Of a DNA stretch of 64,000 nucleotides, positions 36,322 to 48,387 are shown piece after piece. A model generated the notes under the pieces. The model made no database searches, was not told the DNA's origin, and saw only the letters and a program-made list of their open reading frames with translations. The position numbers and the translations under genes are program-made. The DNA comes from Planctomycetota bacterium (GTDB lineage: Bacteria; Planctomycetota; Planctomycetia; Planctomycetales; Planctomycetaceae), in assembly GCA_027623235.1 (NCBI GenBank), contig JAQBVJ010000012.1, positions 28,081-92,080 of the forward strand, written 5' to 3'. The number at the start of each line of letters is the position of its first letter. Positions within the stretch are counted from its first letter, which is position 1.

Positions 36322-38070
36322 ATGCTGCGTCGACTGCTGCTCACGCTGAGCCTCACCCTGCTGACCGCCACGATTCAGGGCCTCGCGGTTGCCCAGGAGG
36401 AAAGTTATCCGGTCCCGGAAGACTCAAAGCCGAAAGACAGTGTGCCGAAGGGCAAACTTTATGGCCCGTTCACCTTTGACCAGAGCAAAATCTTCCCGGG
36501 CACGACGCGGGAGTACGGCATCTATGTGCCAGCTCAGTACAACGACATTAAGCCGGCATGTCTGCTCGTTGTGCAGGATGGAATGGGCAAGGCGAACCAA
36601 TGGAAACTGCCGACGATCCTCGACAACCTGATCCACAAGGGCGAAGTACCGGTGCAGATCGCCGTGTTCGTCTCACCCGGGGTTGTTCCGGCGGCCGACG
36701 GGACATCTCAGGCGAGGTTCAATCGAAGCTTTGAGTACGACGGCATGGGTGATCGCTATGCCCGGTTCCTCATCGAGGAATTCCTACCCGGAATCTCAGA
36801 GAACTGGAACATCAGCCAGGACCCGAACGACCGCGCGATCGCGGGTTCCAGTTCGGGAGCCATCTGTGCTTTCACCGCGGCGTGGGAACGACCGGACTCG
36901 TTCCGCCGCGTCATCAGCACAGTCGGCACGTACGTCGGTCTGCGAGGCGGGCATGAGTACTCGACGCTCATCCGCAAATTTGAACCAAAGCCGATCCGCA
37001 TCTTCATGCAGGACGGCAGCAACGACCTGGACATTTACGGCGGTGACTGGTGGATGGCCAACCAGGCGATGTACCGCTCGCTGAAGTGGGCGGGATACGA
37101 AGTCACCAACGCCTGGGGCGAGGGCGGCCACAACGGCAAACACGCGGCCGCGATCATGCCGCAGGCCGTGAAGTACATCTGGCATGACTATCCCGAACCC
37201 GTCAAAGCCGGCATGGCCGAGCCCGCAAAACGCCGTACGGAAATCCTTATTCCCGGTGAGGACTGGCAGGAAGTGAGCAGCGGGCACAAATTCACGGAAG
37301 GCCCGGCAGTGAACTCAAAAGGCGAGGTCTTCTTCACAGACATCCCCAACAACCGCATCCACAAGGTCGAACTCGACGGCACAGTGACCGTCTTCGCCGA
37401 GAACACTGCCAAAGCCAACGGATTGATGTTCGGCCCGGACGGAAAACTCTACGCGTGTAAAAATGGCGAGCAGAAAATCGTCCGCTACGACGAAACCGGC
37501 AAGGAAGAAACCGTCCTGGAAAACGCGCCGAGCAACGATGTGGTGCTGCTCCACAACGGCACCGGTTATTACACCGATCCGACAAATAAGAGCGTGTGGT
37601 TCTTCAAACCGGACGGCACGAAAAAGCTGGTCGACTCAGGCATCGAGTTTCCCAACGGAGTCATCACGTCTGCCGACCAGGCCTTCCTGTCCGTGTCCGA
37701 CACACGCGGCCGCTTTACGTGGTCGTACCGAATCCAGCCCGACGGCTCGCTCACCGACAAGCAGCAGTACGGTCATCTTCACGTGCCGGACGACTCGGGC
37801 CAGAGCGGCGCGGACGGAATGGCCGTCGACGTCGAGGGACGAACCTACGTGACCACAAAGCTCGGCCTGCAGGTTCTTGATCAGCCGGGGCGAGTTCACA
37901 TCATCCTGAAAAAACCGTCGAACGGCTGGCTGTCGAACGTCGTCTTCGGTGGCCCGGAACTCGACACGCTCTACGTGACCTGCGGCGATCGCGTCTTCAA
38001 GCGAAGGGTGAACGCGAAAGGCGTCAATCCCTGGCAGGCCCCGCCGAAACAGCCGAAGCCGCGGTTGTAG
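36322..38070 (+). CDS. Exported esterase-SMP-30/gluconolactonase fusion
   Basis: 582 aa. Signal peptide ~1-24. Residues ~35-290 are an enterochelin-esterase-like alpha/beta hydrolase: REYGIYVPAQYNDIKPACLL, the nucleophile elbow AIAGSSSGAICAF (Ser near 180) and a His in EGGHNGKHAAA. Residues ~310-575 are an SMP-30/gluconolactonase beta-propeller: KFTEGPAVNSKGEVFFTDIP, NGLMFGPDGKLYACKNGEQK, IEFPNGVITSADQAFLSVSD and NVVFGGPELDTLYVTCGD, with the metal-site Glu, Asn and Asp. It likely cleaves an ester and a sugar lactone in the periplasm in one polypeptide (inference). The start at ATG 36322 is 33 bases after the cyclophilin stop, so an operon is possible despite the hairpin. Confidence 0.9.
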   Translation: MLRRLLLTLSLTLLTATIQGLAVAQEESYPVPEDSKPKDSVPKGKLYGPFTFDQSKIFPGTTREYGIYVPAQYNDIKPACLLVVQDGMGKANQWKLPTILDNLIHKGEVPVQIAVFVSPGVVPAADGTSQARFNRSFEYDGMGDRYARFLIEEFLPGISENWNISQDPNDRAIAGSSSGAICAFTAAWERPDSFRRVISTVGTYVGLRGGHEYSTLIRKFEPKPIRIFMQDGSNDLDIYGGDWWMANQAMYRSLKWAGYEVTNAWGEGGHNGKHAAAIMPQAVKYIWHDYPEPVKAGMAEPAKRRTEILIPGEDWQEVSSGHKFTEGPAVNSKGEVFFTDIPNNRIHKVELDGTVTVFAENTAKANGLMFGPDGKLYACKNGEQKIVRYDETGKEETVLENAPSNDVVLLHNGTGYYTDPTNKSVWFFKPDGTKKLVDSGIEFPNGVITSADQAFLSVSDTRGRFTWSYRIQPDGSLTDKQQYGHLHVPDDSGQSGADGMAVDVEGRTYVTTKLGLQVLDQPGRVHIILKKPSNGWLSNVVFGGPELDTLYVTCGDRVFKRRVNAKGVNPWQAPPKQPKPRL

Positions 38071-38096
38071 ATTCTCCAGGCCTGTAGATTCTCCAG
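38066..38096 (+). repeat. Direct repeat spanning a stop codon
   Basis: TGTAGATTCTCCAG occurs at 38066-38079 and again at 38083-38096. The first copy contains the TAG stop of the esterase-SMP30 gene. A hairpin (GCAGCCT / AGGCTGC, 38116-38136) follows and could stop both convergent transcripts. Confidence 0.7.
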
Positions 38097-38189
38097 ACCA
38101 CACGTCCGGCAACATGCAGCCTTCGAGAGAGGCTGCGGCCGTCGTTCGCACATTTTTCAACGATGACGTGTCGCAGGCCGGTGCGACGA

Positions 38190-40004
38190 CTACTTGGCCA
38201 CGAGTGAAAACCCGCCGTCCCAGTCCTCGGGCGGTTTGTTGTCGTAGCGTTTCATCCAGTCGAGCAGAAACGTCTTCGGGCCTTCATCGGGGTAATCAGC
38301 AAAGGCCTTGATTGCGGCATCCCAGTTTCCGGCGATCACCAGGTCCAGGACCGCTTCATACTGTGCGATCTGCTCGTCCGGCAGATGCGGTGCTTTTGCG
38401 AGCGGCTGAACCAGCTCGCTCACGGTGATCGGAGTGTCCATCCCCTTCGGTCGGACACAGGCCAGCCGCCTCACGCGAGCCCGCTCCGGCGGCAGGTGAT
38501 TTCGAACGAAGTCCGCGGATTGTTCGTCGATGCAGATCTGCACGCCGTACTGTTTCGTCATGCTCTCCAGCCGGGCTCCCTGGTTGACAACCGGGCCGAA
38601 CACGCCGATTTTCGCCTGCTGCGCCGTGCCGATCTGACCGGCAATTGCTCGCCCGTGTGCAATGCCCAGACCGATGCCGAATCCTTCGAGGAGCCCCTGC
38701 TCCTCTGGTGGCTTCGCGAACAGATCCTGAATCAGGAGCGCCGCCAGACAGGCCGGGACGGCTCCATCATTGAGTGCCACCGGCCAGCCCCAGAAGCCCA
38801 GCGCGGCATCGCCCTGGAAATCAGCAATGGCTCCGTCGTATTTCAGAATGCCGGACGTCATCGCCCCCAGCGCCTCTTTAACGCAGTCAAGCAGGTAATG
38901 CAGATTGTCCGCGTACATTTCGGCTTTTCGGGAAAAGCCTCGAACGTCGCAGAAGAGCACGGTGATTTCCCGCTCGGAAGGTTTCAGAACGTCGCCACCG
39001 CCGGTGAGATTCTCGATGATTTTCGGAGAGAAAAATGAAGCCATTTGCGTCTGCGTATCCTGCAGACTTTTGACGTGCCGGATCGAGGCGATGAACTGAG
39101 CCAGCAGCTGTCCAAACCGAACGTCGCCTTTGAGATCATCCTTCGTAATGATGACGGCTCCGTTTTTCCCCCCTTTGCCGGCGATGTACATGCACCAGCC
39201 TTTGCTGGCCGCTCCTGGTACAGGAATACAGAATGCCCAGTCCAGATCGTCGCTGAGCGTGAATTGACCCGACTCCTCGCGCATTCCCCAGACATGGATC
39301 GTGGGCGAGTCGGATCGGAATGCCCGTCCGACAAGGTTGCGGCTTGGGAGAAACCGACCTTCATAATCGTCCCGCGTACGGACCCGCATCATCTGTGGCC
39401 GCACGACCTGGCTGGCCGACGGATCCTGATTGCGAAGCATGTCGACGGTCGAGCTGTCATACTGAGCGACTGAAACGGCAACAGCTTCGGGAATCGCATC
39501 GAGCAGAAGACCCGCCAGGAGCTGCCCGAGATCAGCGTCGGATGTGGCAGTTGCAATCATGTCAGGCAGATCGCAGAGCAGTTCCATCTGGCGAGCCGTG
39601 TCGCTGAACTGAACCTGCTGCAGCTCTTTTTCACTGAACTGGAATTCGTCGACGTCAGCGTCTTCCAGACCCGCGCTGCTTTCGTCGCCTGCAGGTGCTT
39701 CCAGCCGAAAAACCGTCTGCCCGATCTGGAACTGCTGACCGGGAAAGACCGTCGCTTTCCGGACCAGGCTCCGCCCGAAAATGATCGGGTTGCGAGCTCG
39801 ATCCAGACAGGCAACGCGGACACTTCCATTCTCGAGCGTCAAGGTTGCATGTTCGCGGGAGATTTCACGGTCCCAGGAAACCGGGATCGGATTGGTCGGC
39901 AGTCGACCGATCAACATCTCCTGCCCGGGAACCAGTTCGATGTCCAATTCGCGCTGGCCAGTTCCGTCGTTGACCTTGAGCGAATAGGCGGTTGAATCCT
40001 GCAA
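38190..40004 (-). CDS. FHA-GAF-type class III nucleotide cyclase
   Basis: 604 aa. Residues ~8-105 are an FHA domain: IGRLPTNPIPVSW, REISREHATLTLENGSV and CLDRARNPIIFG. Residues ~150-310 look like a GAF-type sensor (AVSVAQYDSSTVDML, NLVGRAFRSDSP, WAFCIPVPGA). Residues ~345-530 are a class III cyclase: metal Asp in EITVLFCDVRGFSRKAE, second Asp in DFQGDAALGFWGWP, and transition-state Asn/Arg in FGPVVNQGARLES. It probably makes cAMP in response to a phosphothreonine-bound partner; adenylyl versus guanylyl specificity cannot be decided. TTG 40004 is chosen (GGAG seven bases upstream); a GTG 25 codons earlier is less likely. Confidence 0.88.
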   Translation of the reverse strand: MQDSTAYSLKVNDGTGQRELDIELVPGQEMLIGRLPTNPIPVSWDREISREHATLTLENGSVRVACLDRARNPIIFGRSLVRKATVFPGQQFQIGQTVFRLEAPAGDESSAGLEDADVDEFQFSEKELQQVQFSDTARQMELLCDLPDMIATATSDADLGQLLAGLLLDAIPEAVAVSVAQYDSSTVDMLRNQDPSASQVVRPQMMRVRTRDDYEGRFLPSRNLVGRAFRSDSPTIHVWGMREESGQFTLSDDLDWAFCIPVPGAASKGWCMYIAGKGGKNGAVIITKDDLKGDVRFGQLLAQFIASIRHVKSLQDTQTQMASFFSPKIIENLTGGGDVLKPSEREITVLFCDVRGFSRKAEMYADNLHYLLDCVKEALGAMTSGILKYDGAIADFQGDAALGFWGWPVALNDGAVPACLAALLIQDLFAKPPEEQGLLEGFGIGLGIAHGRAIAGQIGTAQQAKIGVFGPVVNQGARLESMTKQYGVQICIDEQSADFVRNHLPPERARVRRLACVRPKGMDTPITVSELVQPLAKAPHLPDEQIAQYEAVLDLVIAGNWDAAIKAFADYPDEGPKTFLLDWMKRYDNKPPEDWDGGFSLVAK

Positions 40005-40270
40005 GGTGTCGCTCCGGCTTTGGGATCTGGTATTGAGATGCAGACCGTTCGAACGATCCCGCGTTCTCAATGGCTGCACTGGTGGATTCTACCGTGGGGA
40101 CTTAGCGTATCCAACTTGTGGCGAGATCATCAGAAATTCCCTGACTGCCGGCTCCACAGGCGTGTCAGGCTGACTGAAAACACGAGCCCCAGGCTGGACT
40201 GACGAGCAGACTCACACAAGCACGACGGCGTCGTCTGGACAGCCTCATTTGCCAGAACTGGTGATCGAAA

Positions 40271-40711
40271 TCACTGACCGCGGAGCCTCATGTAGCATTT
40301 CTGAACCGCTGCGACACAGCTCTGGCCCGACGGGGACATTGTGCCGCAACGTGCCTCATCCGATTGAGCCCGCTGAATTGTCTGCCGGACTCGTGCGACG
40401 GAGTCTTCGTCGACGTCTGCCTGGATGTCGGAACATTTCAGACCAAAGCACGGACAGACGGGGGCTTCCCGGTCCTTTGGCCACACCGGAGTGGCCATTT
40501 CCGCAGCCGGGATCACTCGGTCAAAGCCGTCAAAATACGCGACATCGCACGTTTCGTGTGAGCAGAAACAGGCAGCCTCGGAGAGTTGCTGCCTTTGCTC
40601 AGGACCGAGCCAGGCATTCAGCGTGACGTCAAACACCGCGATGCCCGTCGTGCCGCACGACGGACATCGATCGCGTTTTTCTTCCGGCTCACGAACAAAG
40701 GCCTTGTTCAT
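40271..40711 (-). CDS. CopZ N-terminal-domain-like metal-binding protein
   Basis: 146 aa with the zinc / [2Fe-2S] layout of the N-terminal domain of archaeal CopZ: RCPSCGTTG (~16-24), then FCSHETCDVAYF (~50-60), then PVCPCFGLKCSDIQ (~85-98) and the C-terminal GTMSPSGQSCV. That gives about seven or eight Cys plus His ligands. The copper-binding HMA domain of full-length CopZ is absent. A small metal or redox chaperone is likely; no copper ATPase is nearby. ATG 40711 starts it. It is read in the same direction as the cyclase, 266 bases upstream. Confidence 0.75.
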   Translation of the reverse strand: MNKAFVREPEEKRDRCPSCGTTGIAVFDVTLNAWLGPEQRQQLSEAACFCSHETCDVAYFDGFDRVIPAAEMATPVWPKDREAPVCPCFGLKCSDIQADVDEDSVARVRQTIQRAQSDEARCGTMSPSGQSCVAAVQKCYMRLRGQ

Positions 40712-40792
40712 CGGCGATCCAGCACGGAGATCCGTTGACCGAAAAAGTCCGAGTCATCGAAACCGACCCGGTTGGTCTTAAGCCTGTCGCGG

Positions 40793-41770
40793 TTAAAATG
40801 CGCCAATCGTATTGCCGTCACTGATGGACCCGAGATTCTGCCAGACCCGAAGGTCGATACTATTCGTGACGACACGGGCGGAACCATCCATCAGCAGACA
40901 CTGCACCAGGCCGACGTGGTGGCTTCGCGAAGTCACCGCCGCGTAAGTCGGACCCGTGCAGGATTTCTCTTCCCGGCAGCTCGTGTAGTCCACATCCACT
41001 TGGTGACCGGTGCTCGGATCGATGTAGGGAACAAGCTTGTTCGGTCCGAAGACGGTTGTAAAACCGGTCTGGTGGACCCGGCCGTCGACCCACTCAGTAT
41101 GCCCGGAGTTGGTTTTGTAACTCCCCCCGAGAGCAGCAATTCCCGTGGCGGGCGGGGGCGTCGCCGAAGCTCCTGAGCCGTCTCGAAAGTAAGGGTTAAA
41201 CGCCTTCACTTCAGAAAATGCCAGGGTGTTACTCGTACCATCCTTGATGTGCTGCAATCCGCGTTTCTTGTTCGGCACGAACGCTCCATCGCCAACCAGG
41301 CCAGTCGCATTGTCGTAAAAAAACCAGCCCCCTCCGTTAAAGGCATAGTTGACGGGATAGTGAGTGAAACTGCCGGCGATTCGCCCCTCATCTTTTTCCT
41401 CTTCCGGGCAGAGATACGTGTCGACTCGCTGCCCCGCGATGCTGGCGTTTTCCGGAGCATCGTACGGCATCGAGAGGTTCATTTTACTGTACAGGTTTGC
41501 CTGCTCAACATACGGCAGCAGGCGGGCATGCACAGACCACTCGCCGCCTGGTGACGTGTAGTCCACCGCGAACGAGATCGGCAGAAGACTGTTCGTCTCC
41601 ACATAATTGTGGAGGGCCAGACCGATCTGTTTCAGGTTGTTTTTGCACTGAGCCCGGCGGGCGGCCGCGCGAGCCTGCTGGACGGCGGGCAAAAGCAATG
41701 CAATCAGAATGGCGATGATGGCAATGACCACCAGCAGTTCAATCAGCGTGAATCCTTGACGAGGTTTCAT
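40793..41770 (-). CDS. DUF1559 protein with prepilin-type N-terminus
   Basis: 325 aa. The class III signal/pilin helix [20 protein letters not shown] (residues ~5-24) is followed by [20 protein letters not shown] and the DUF1559 body ([15 protein letters not shown], then a CPEEE segment, ending [20 protein letters not shown]). These proteins are numerous in planctomycetes and probably form pseudopili or surface proteins secreted through a type II-like machine. ATG 41770 is fixed by a strong site (AGAGGAGAAACC). Another copy lies at 55450-56592. Confidence 0.95.
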   Translation of the reverse strand: MKPRQGFTLIELLVVIAIIAILIALLLPAVQQARAAARRAQCKNNLKQIGLALHNYVETNSLLPISFAVDYTSPGGEWSVHARLLPYVEQANLYSKMNLSMPYDAPENASIAGQRVDTYLCPEEEKDEGRIAGSFTHYPVNYAFNGGGWFFYDNATGLVGDGAFVPNKKRGLQHIKDGTSNTLAFSEVKAFNPYFRDGSGASATPPPATGIAALGGSYKTNSGHTEWVDGRVHQTGFTTVFGPNKLVPYIDPSTGHQVDVDYTSCREEKSCTGPTYAAVTSRSHHVGLVQCLLMDGSARVVTNSIDLRVWQNLGSISDGNTIGAF

Positions 41771-41986
41771 TGGTTTCTCCTCTTTTTGCCCCATTGCGGG
41801 GCTGTGGGCCAAATTCCGAGGCAGGCTGCTTCCCGTCGCCAGTGAAATTGAGACTCAATCTCAGTACAGGAACGATAGTCGGCAAGGAGGCGGACCACAA
41901 GGAAGGCCGAATCCAATCGCGGAAGAATCCTGAAGAATTGTCGCGAGGGCCACGGCGCCGGATGTAAACATCTACTGTAGAACCCG

Positions 41987-43507
41987 TTACGGGTTGCGCC
42001 ACTGCCTGCCGGATCGGGACAGCAGCTGAGTGGAGCCGGATGGGCCCCACTTGCCAACCGGGTAAAATTCCGGCTCGTGGGCAGGCTGCTCCCAGGCATC
42101 GAGCACCGGTTGAACGAACCGCCAGGCAGCTTCCAGTTCGTCACTGCGGGTAAAGAGCGTCGAATCACCTCGCAGGACATCCAGCAAGAGTCGCTCGTAA
42201 GCCTCGGCCAGGCCTGACGGGTAGGAAAATTCCAGGTCCTGCTTTTCGAGGTGGTACTGGTAGCCCGGCCTTTTCACGTTGCTCGACAGGACAATCGACT
42301 CCTCGGGCTGGATTCGGAAAACGAGCGTGTTGGCCCTCGTCCCGACGAGACCGCATTGATCGCCGACACACTCGACAGAGTCGAACGTGTGCATGGGTGG
42401 CAATTTGAACTGAATGGCGATTTCGGATACTCGCCGGGGCATCCGCTTGCCCGTGCGAAGGTAAAACGGGACGCCGGCCCAGCGCCAGTTGTCGACCCGA
42501 ACTTCCATCGACACAAATGTTTCGCGACTGGAATTCCGTGCCACGCGGTCTTCCTGCCGGTACCCGTTCGCCGCTTCGCCATCCACCATTCCGCCGACGT
42601 ACTGGCCGGCGACAGCCCATTTGGAAATCTCCGTCGGGTCCCCCGGCTGGAGTGACTGCAGCACCTTCAGCTTCTCGTCGCGAATCTGGTTGGCCTGAAA
42701 CACGGCCGGTGGTTCCATCGCGATCAGGCAGAGCAACTGCAGCACGTGATTCTGCAGCACGTCGCGCAGGGCTCCTGAGTTGTCGTAGTAGCCACCACGG
42801 CCGCGTTCAATCCCTTGAGATTCAGCCACCGTGATCTGCACATTGTCGACGTGATTCCGGTTGAGAAGTGGCTCGAAAATCGCATTCCCGAAGCGAAACA
42901 ACAGGATGTTTTGCACCGTCTCTTTGCCGAGGTAATGGTCGATGCGGTAAATCTGCGATTCGTCCAGCAGGCTGCTGAGGCTCTGTGCCAGAGCGACGGA
43001 AGACTTGACGTCGTGGCCGAACGGTTTTTCGAAAACGATGCGAGGACCCTCTGGCGTAATCATCCCGGCCGAAGCCAGGGACTCGACGGCGGGAAGAAAC
43101 AACGCTGGATCTGTGGCAAGGTAGACAATCCGCGTGGACGGATCGCTGGTTGCCCCGCTGGCTGATTCCAGTTCGTGGATTCGAGCGTCGAAGTCTCCAT
43201 AGCCCTCAGGCTGATCGATTTCCAGGCGGTGATAGAACAGTCGCGATGCGAATTTTTCCCAATGTTCGCTCGAAACTGCTCCCCCGCGTGCGTGCTTTGA
43301 GACGGCTTCGTACATCTCGCTTCGGAAGGCCTCGTCCGATTTCTCGCGACGGGCAACGCCGACAATCGTGTAGTGTGCCGGCAACTGCCCCTCGGCCCAC
43401 AACATGAACAAAGCGGGCATCAGCTTCCGGGCCGTGAGGTCGCCGGAGGCTCCAAAAATGAGGAACGTTGCGCTGTCGCCGGCAGTCGGTCTGGAATCGG
43501 ATCTCAT
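41987..43507 (-). CDS. zwf: Glucose-6-phosphate 1-dehydrogenase
   Basis: 506 aa, normal length. Oxidises glucose 6-phosphate to 6-phosphogluconolactone with NADP, the first step of the oxidative pentose phosphate pathway (cytoplasm). Nucleotide-binding [20 protein letters not shown] (GxxGDL type) is at ~16-35. The active-site block [20 protein letters not shown] carries the catalytic His. [20 protein letters not shown] is the conserved C-domain block. No 6-phosphogluconolactonase or gnd gene is adjacent, so the pathway is dispersed. ATG 43507 is the only good start. Confidence 0.97.
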   Translation of the reverse strand: MRSDSRPTAGDSATFLIFGASGDLTARKLMPALFMLWAEGQLPAHYTIVGVARREKSDEAFRSEMYEAVSKHARGGAVSSEHWEKFASRLFYHRLEIDQPEGYGDFDARIHELESASGATSDPSTRIVYLATDPALFLPAVESLASAGMITPEGPRIVFEKPFGHDVKSSVALAQSLSSLLDESQIYRIDHYLGKETVQNILLFRFGNAIFEPLLNRNHVDNVQITVAESQGIERGRGGYYDNSGALRDVLQNHVLQLLCLIAMEPPAVFQANQIRDEKLKVLQSLQPGDPTEISKWAVAGQYVGGMVDGEAANGYRQEDRVARNSSRETFVSMEVRVDNWRWAGVPFYLRTGKRMPRRVSEIAIQFKLPPMHTFDSVECVGDQCGLVGTRANTLVFRIQPEESIVLSSNVKRPGYQYHLEKQDLEFSYPSGLAEAYERLLLDVLRGDSTLFTRSDELEAAWRFVQPVLDAWEQPAHEPEFYPVGKWGPSGSTQLLSRSGRQWRNP

Positions 43508-43934
43508 CAGTCGTCCATTGTTCTGGTTCAGCCATTTCCGCCGGAATCAACTTCGAAGCAGTCCGCGGGGCAAACAGGGTACCCTGACATCCGTTCGGGA
43601 GAAACCGGCGGCTTGAAACTGCGGGACAGCCTGTTAACGTTCGCCAGATTCTGCGCCCTGCATCGTGATTTTGCTCCCGCAATCGACTGGGAGCGGCCCG
43701 AGGCTTCTCTCACTGAGCCCGGAACGGCACGACGCGAGCCCGAATCAGCAGTCGGCCGCGGAGCTGTTCAAACTGAAATCGGAAAACCGCGATCAGTCTG
43801 CGCAAACTCGGGGCCGCAGGACGGACGCCTTGCCCGTCAGCCCCGGTCAAAGGTCAGGCCTGACGGACGAGGGGCGTTCGTCCTTCAAGACCTGAGATTG
43901 TTCAACCGCGAAATAAGGAAATAAGGACGAACTG
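43508..43934. other. Divergent zwf-carB region with repeat R2 pair
   Basis: 427 bases. The carB-proximal part holds an R2 palindrome (43856-43893) and an inverted, more diverged copy (43818-43843). The rest should contain the divergent promoters; none is unmistakable. Short open frames here have no support. Confidence 0.5.
43818..43893. repeat. Repeat family R2, inverted pair upstream of carB
   Basis: R2 core AGGCCTGACGGACG...GCGTCCGTCC. Copy at 43856-43893 (plus) and a diverged copy at 43818-43843 (minus). A third, most symmetric copy lies just after carB at 47351-47388. Each can form a small hairpin. Confidence 0.65.
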
Positions 43935-47215
<3,281 letters not shown>

Positions 47216-47240
<25 letters not shown>

Positions 47241-47341
47241 TTGAATTGATCTAACGGAGCAGAGCGAGCCGCCCGGTTTTCACGGGAACACAGACACAGA
47301 CCGGACGGCTTGCGGCACGCCGCTACTTTTTCAACGGGCTG
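47216..47341. repeat. Palindromic repeat family R1, copy B
   Basis: 126-bp element with ends CAGCCGGTTGAAAAAGT and ACTTTTTCAACGGGCTG (16 of 17 bases inverted-repeat identity). Inner arms GAGCCGCCCGGT and CCGGACGGCTTGCG fold the whole element. It covers the carB stop codon (47238-47240). The R2 palindrome at 47351-47388 follows nine bases later. Confidence 0.8.
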
Positions 47342-47350
47342 ATAGACGCG

Positions 47351-47388
47351 AGGCCTGACGGACGTGGGCGTCCGTCCTACCGGGCCTT
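47351..47388. repeat. Repeat family R2, copy after carB
   Basis: Nested palindrome: inner arms GACGGACG / CGTCCGTC with a TGGG loop, outer AGGCC / GGCCTT. Same family as 43818-43893. It lies between R1 copy B and the ZIP transporter gene. Confidence 0.7.
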
Positions 47389-47438
47389 GCAATTCACGCT
47401 GAACCGTGACGCCATCACCACGTGAGAATCGAACATCC

Positions 47439-48350
47439 ATGCAGCCTGCTTCTCTTCTCACGATTTACTGCGTGCTCGTTGGCGTTGCGTCACTGGGTGG
47501 TGGCTGGCTGCCGTCGTTGCTGCGGCTCGACCATAAGCGCATGCAGATCCTGATGAGCTTTCTTGGCGGAATGATGATGGGCGTCGCCATACTGCACCTC
47601 ATGCCGCACGCCGCCGCCGAGGCGGGTTCGTTCGACGTCGCCGCCATTTCAACAATGGTTGGCCTGCTCGGCACGATGCTGATGGTGAGGTGGTTTCACT
47701 TTCATCAGCACGAACTGCCGGAAGAGATCGTGACTGCTCACGACCACGACCACGGGCATGACCATGACCACGACACGGCTCACGATCATCCGCCCACCGA
47801 TGAGTGCGCCGAGTCGCCTCTGACGAGCCGCTTCGGCTGGGTGGGCGTGTGCATCGGGCTGAGCGTTCACGCGGTCATGGATGGAGTGGCTCTGGGGGCG
47901 AGCGTGTCCGGTCACGCTCACGGTGTCACTCTGGGCTTCGTCGGGCTTGCCACGTTCATGGCCATCGCGCTGCACAAACCGCTGGATTCGCTATCGATCA
48001 CCGCACTGATGACCGCCGCTGGTTTCACGGGCTTCAGCCGGGCCGCCGTCAATTTCGGATACGCACTGCTGTGTCCGATCGGAGCGGTCGCGTGCTTTTT
48101 CGGAGTCCAGGGTCTCGGCGAGAATCAATCGATCGTACTCGGCTCGGCACTCGGCCTGAGTGCCGGCATCTTTCTGTGCATCGCCCTTGTCGACGTCCTG
48201 CCGGAAGTTCAGTTTCACCGACATGACCGAGGCGTTCTGTCGACGGCACTCGTGCTGGGAGTCCTGACCGCGTGGGCCATCGGTCTTGTCGAACCACCTC
48301 ACGCGCCCGGCGAGCACGGACCGGCGACGGAAACCTCGGCAAGCCAGTAA
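47439..48350 (+). CDS. ZIP family metal transporter
   Basis: 303 aa, about eight membrane helices. His-rich loop AHDHDHGHDHDHDTAHDHPP (~105-125) between helices 3 and 4, and the metal-site helices SVHAVMDGVALGASVSGHAH (~155) and ALHKPLDSLSITALM (~190), with HAxxDG and HKxxD in place of HSxxDG and HExPE. Probably moves zinc or another divalent metal across the cytoplasmic membrane. ATG 47439 (MQPASLL) is preferred over an 11-codon extension that begins in repeat-derived DNA. The hydrolase gene starts 37 bases later on the same strand. Confidence 0.88.
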   Translation: MQPASLLTIYCVLVGVASLGGGWLPSLLRLDHKRMQILMSFLGGMMMGVAILHLMPHAAAEAGSFDVAAISTMVGLLGTMLMVRWFHFHQHELPEEIVTAHDHDHGHDHDHDTAHDHPPTDECAESPLTSRFGWVGVCIGLSVHAVMDGVALGASVSGHAHGVTLGFVGLATFMAIALHKPLDSLSITALMTAAGFTGFSRAAVNFGYALLCPIGAVACFFGVQGLGENQSIVLGSALGLSAGIFLCIALVDVLPEVQFHRHDRGVLSTALVLGVLTAWAIGLVEPPHAPGEHGPATETSASQ

Positions 48351-48387
48351 CCCAAACGGAACAGATTTTGAGGCGACCGGTCTGCCC

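Noticed and set aside
47439..48350. Cation diffusion facilitator because of the His-rich loop
   Set aside because: Helices with HAxxDG and HKxxD motifs and eight-helix topology fit ZIP, not CDF.
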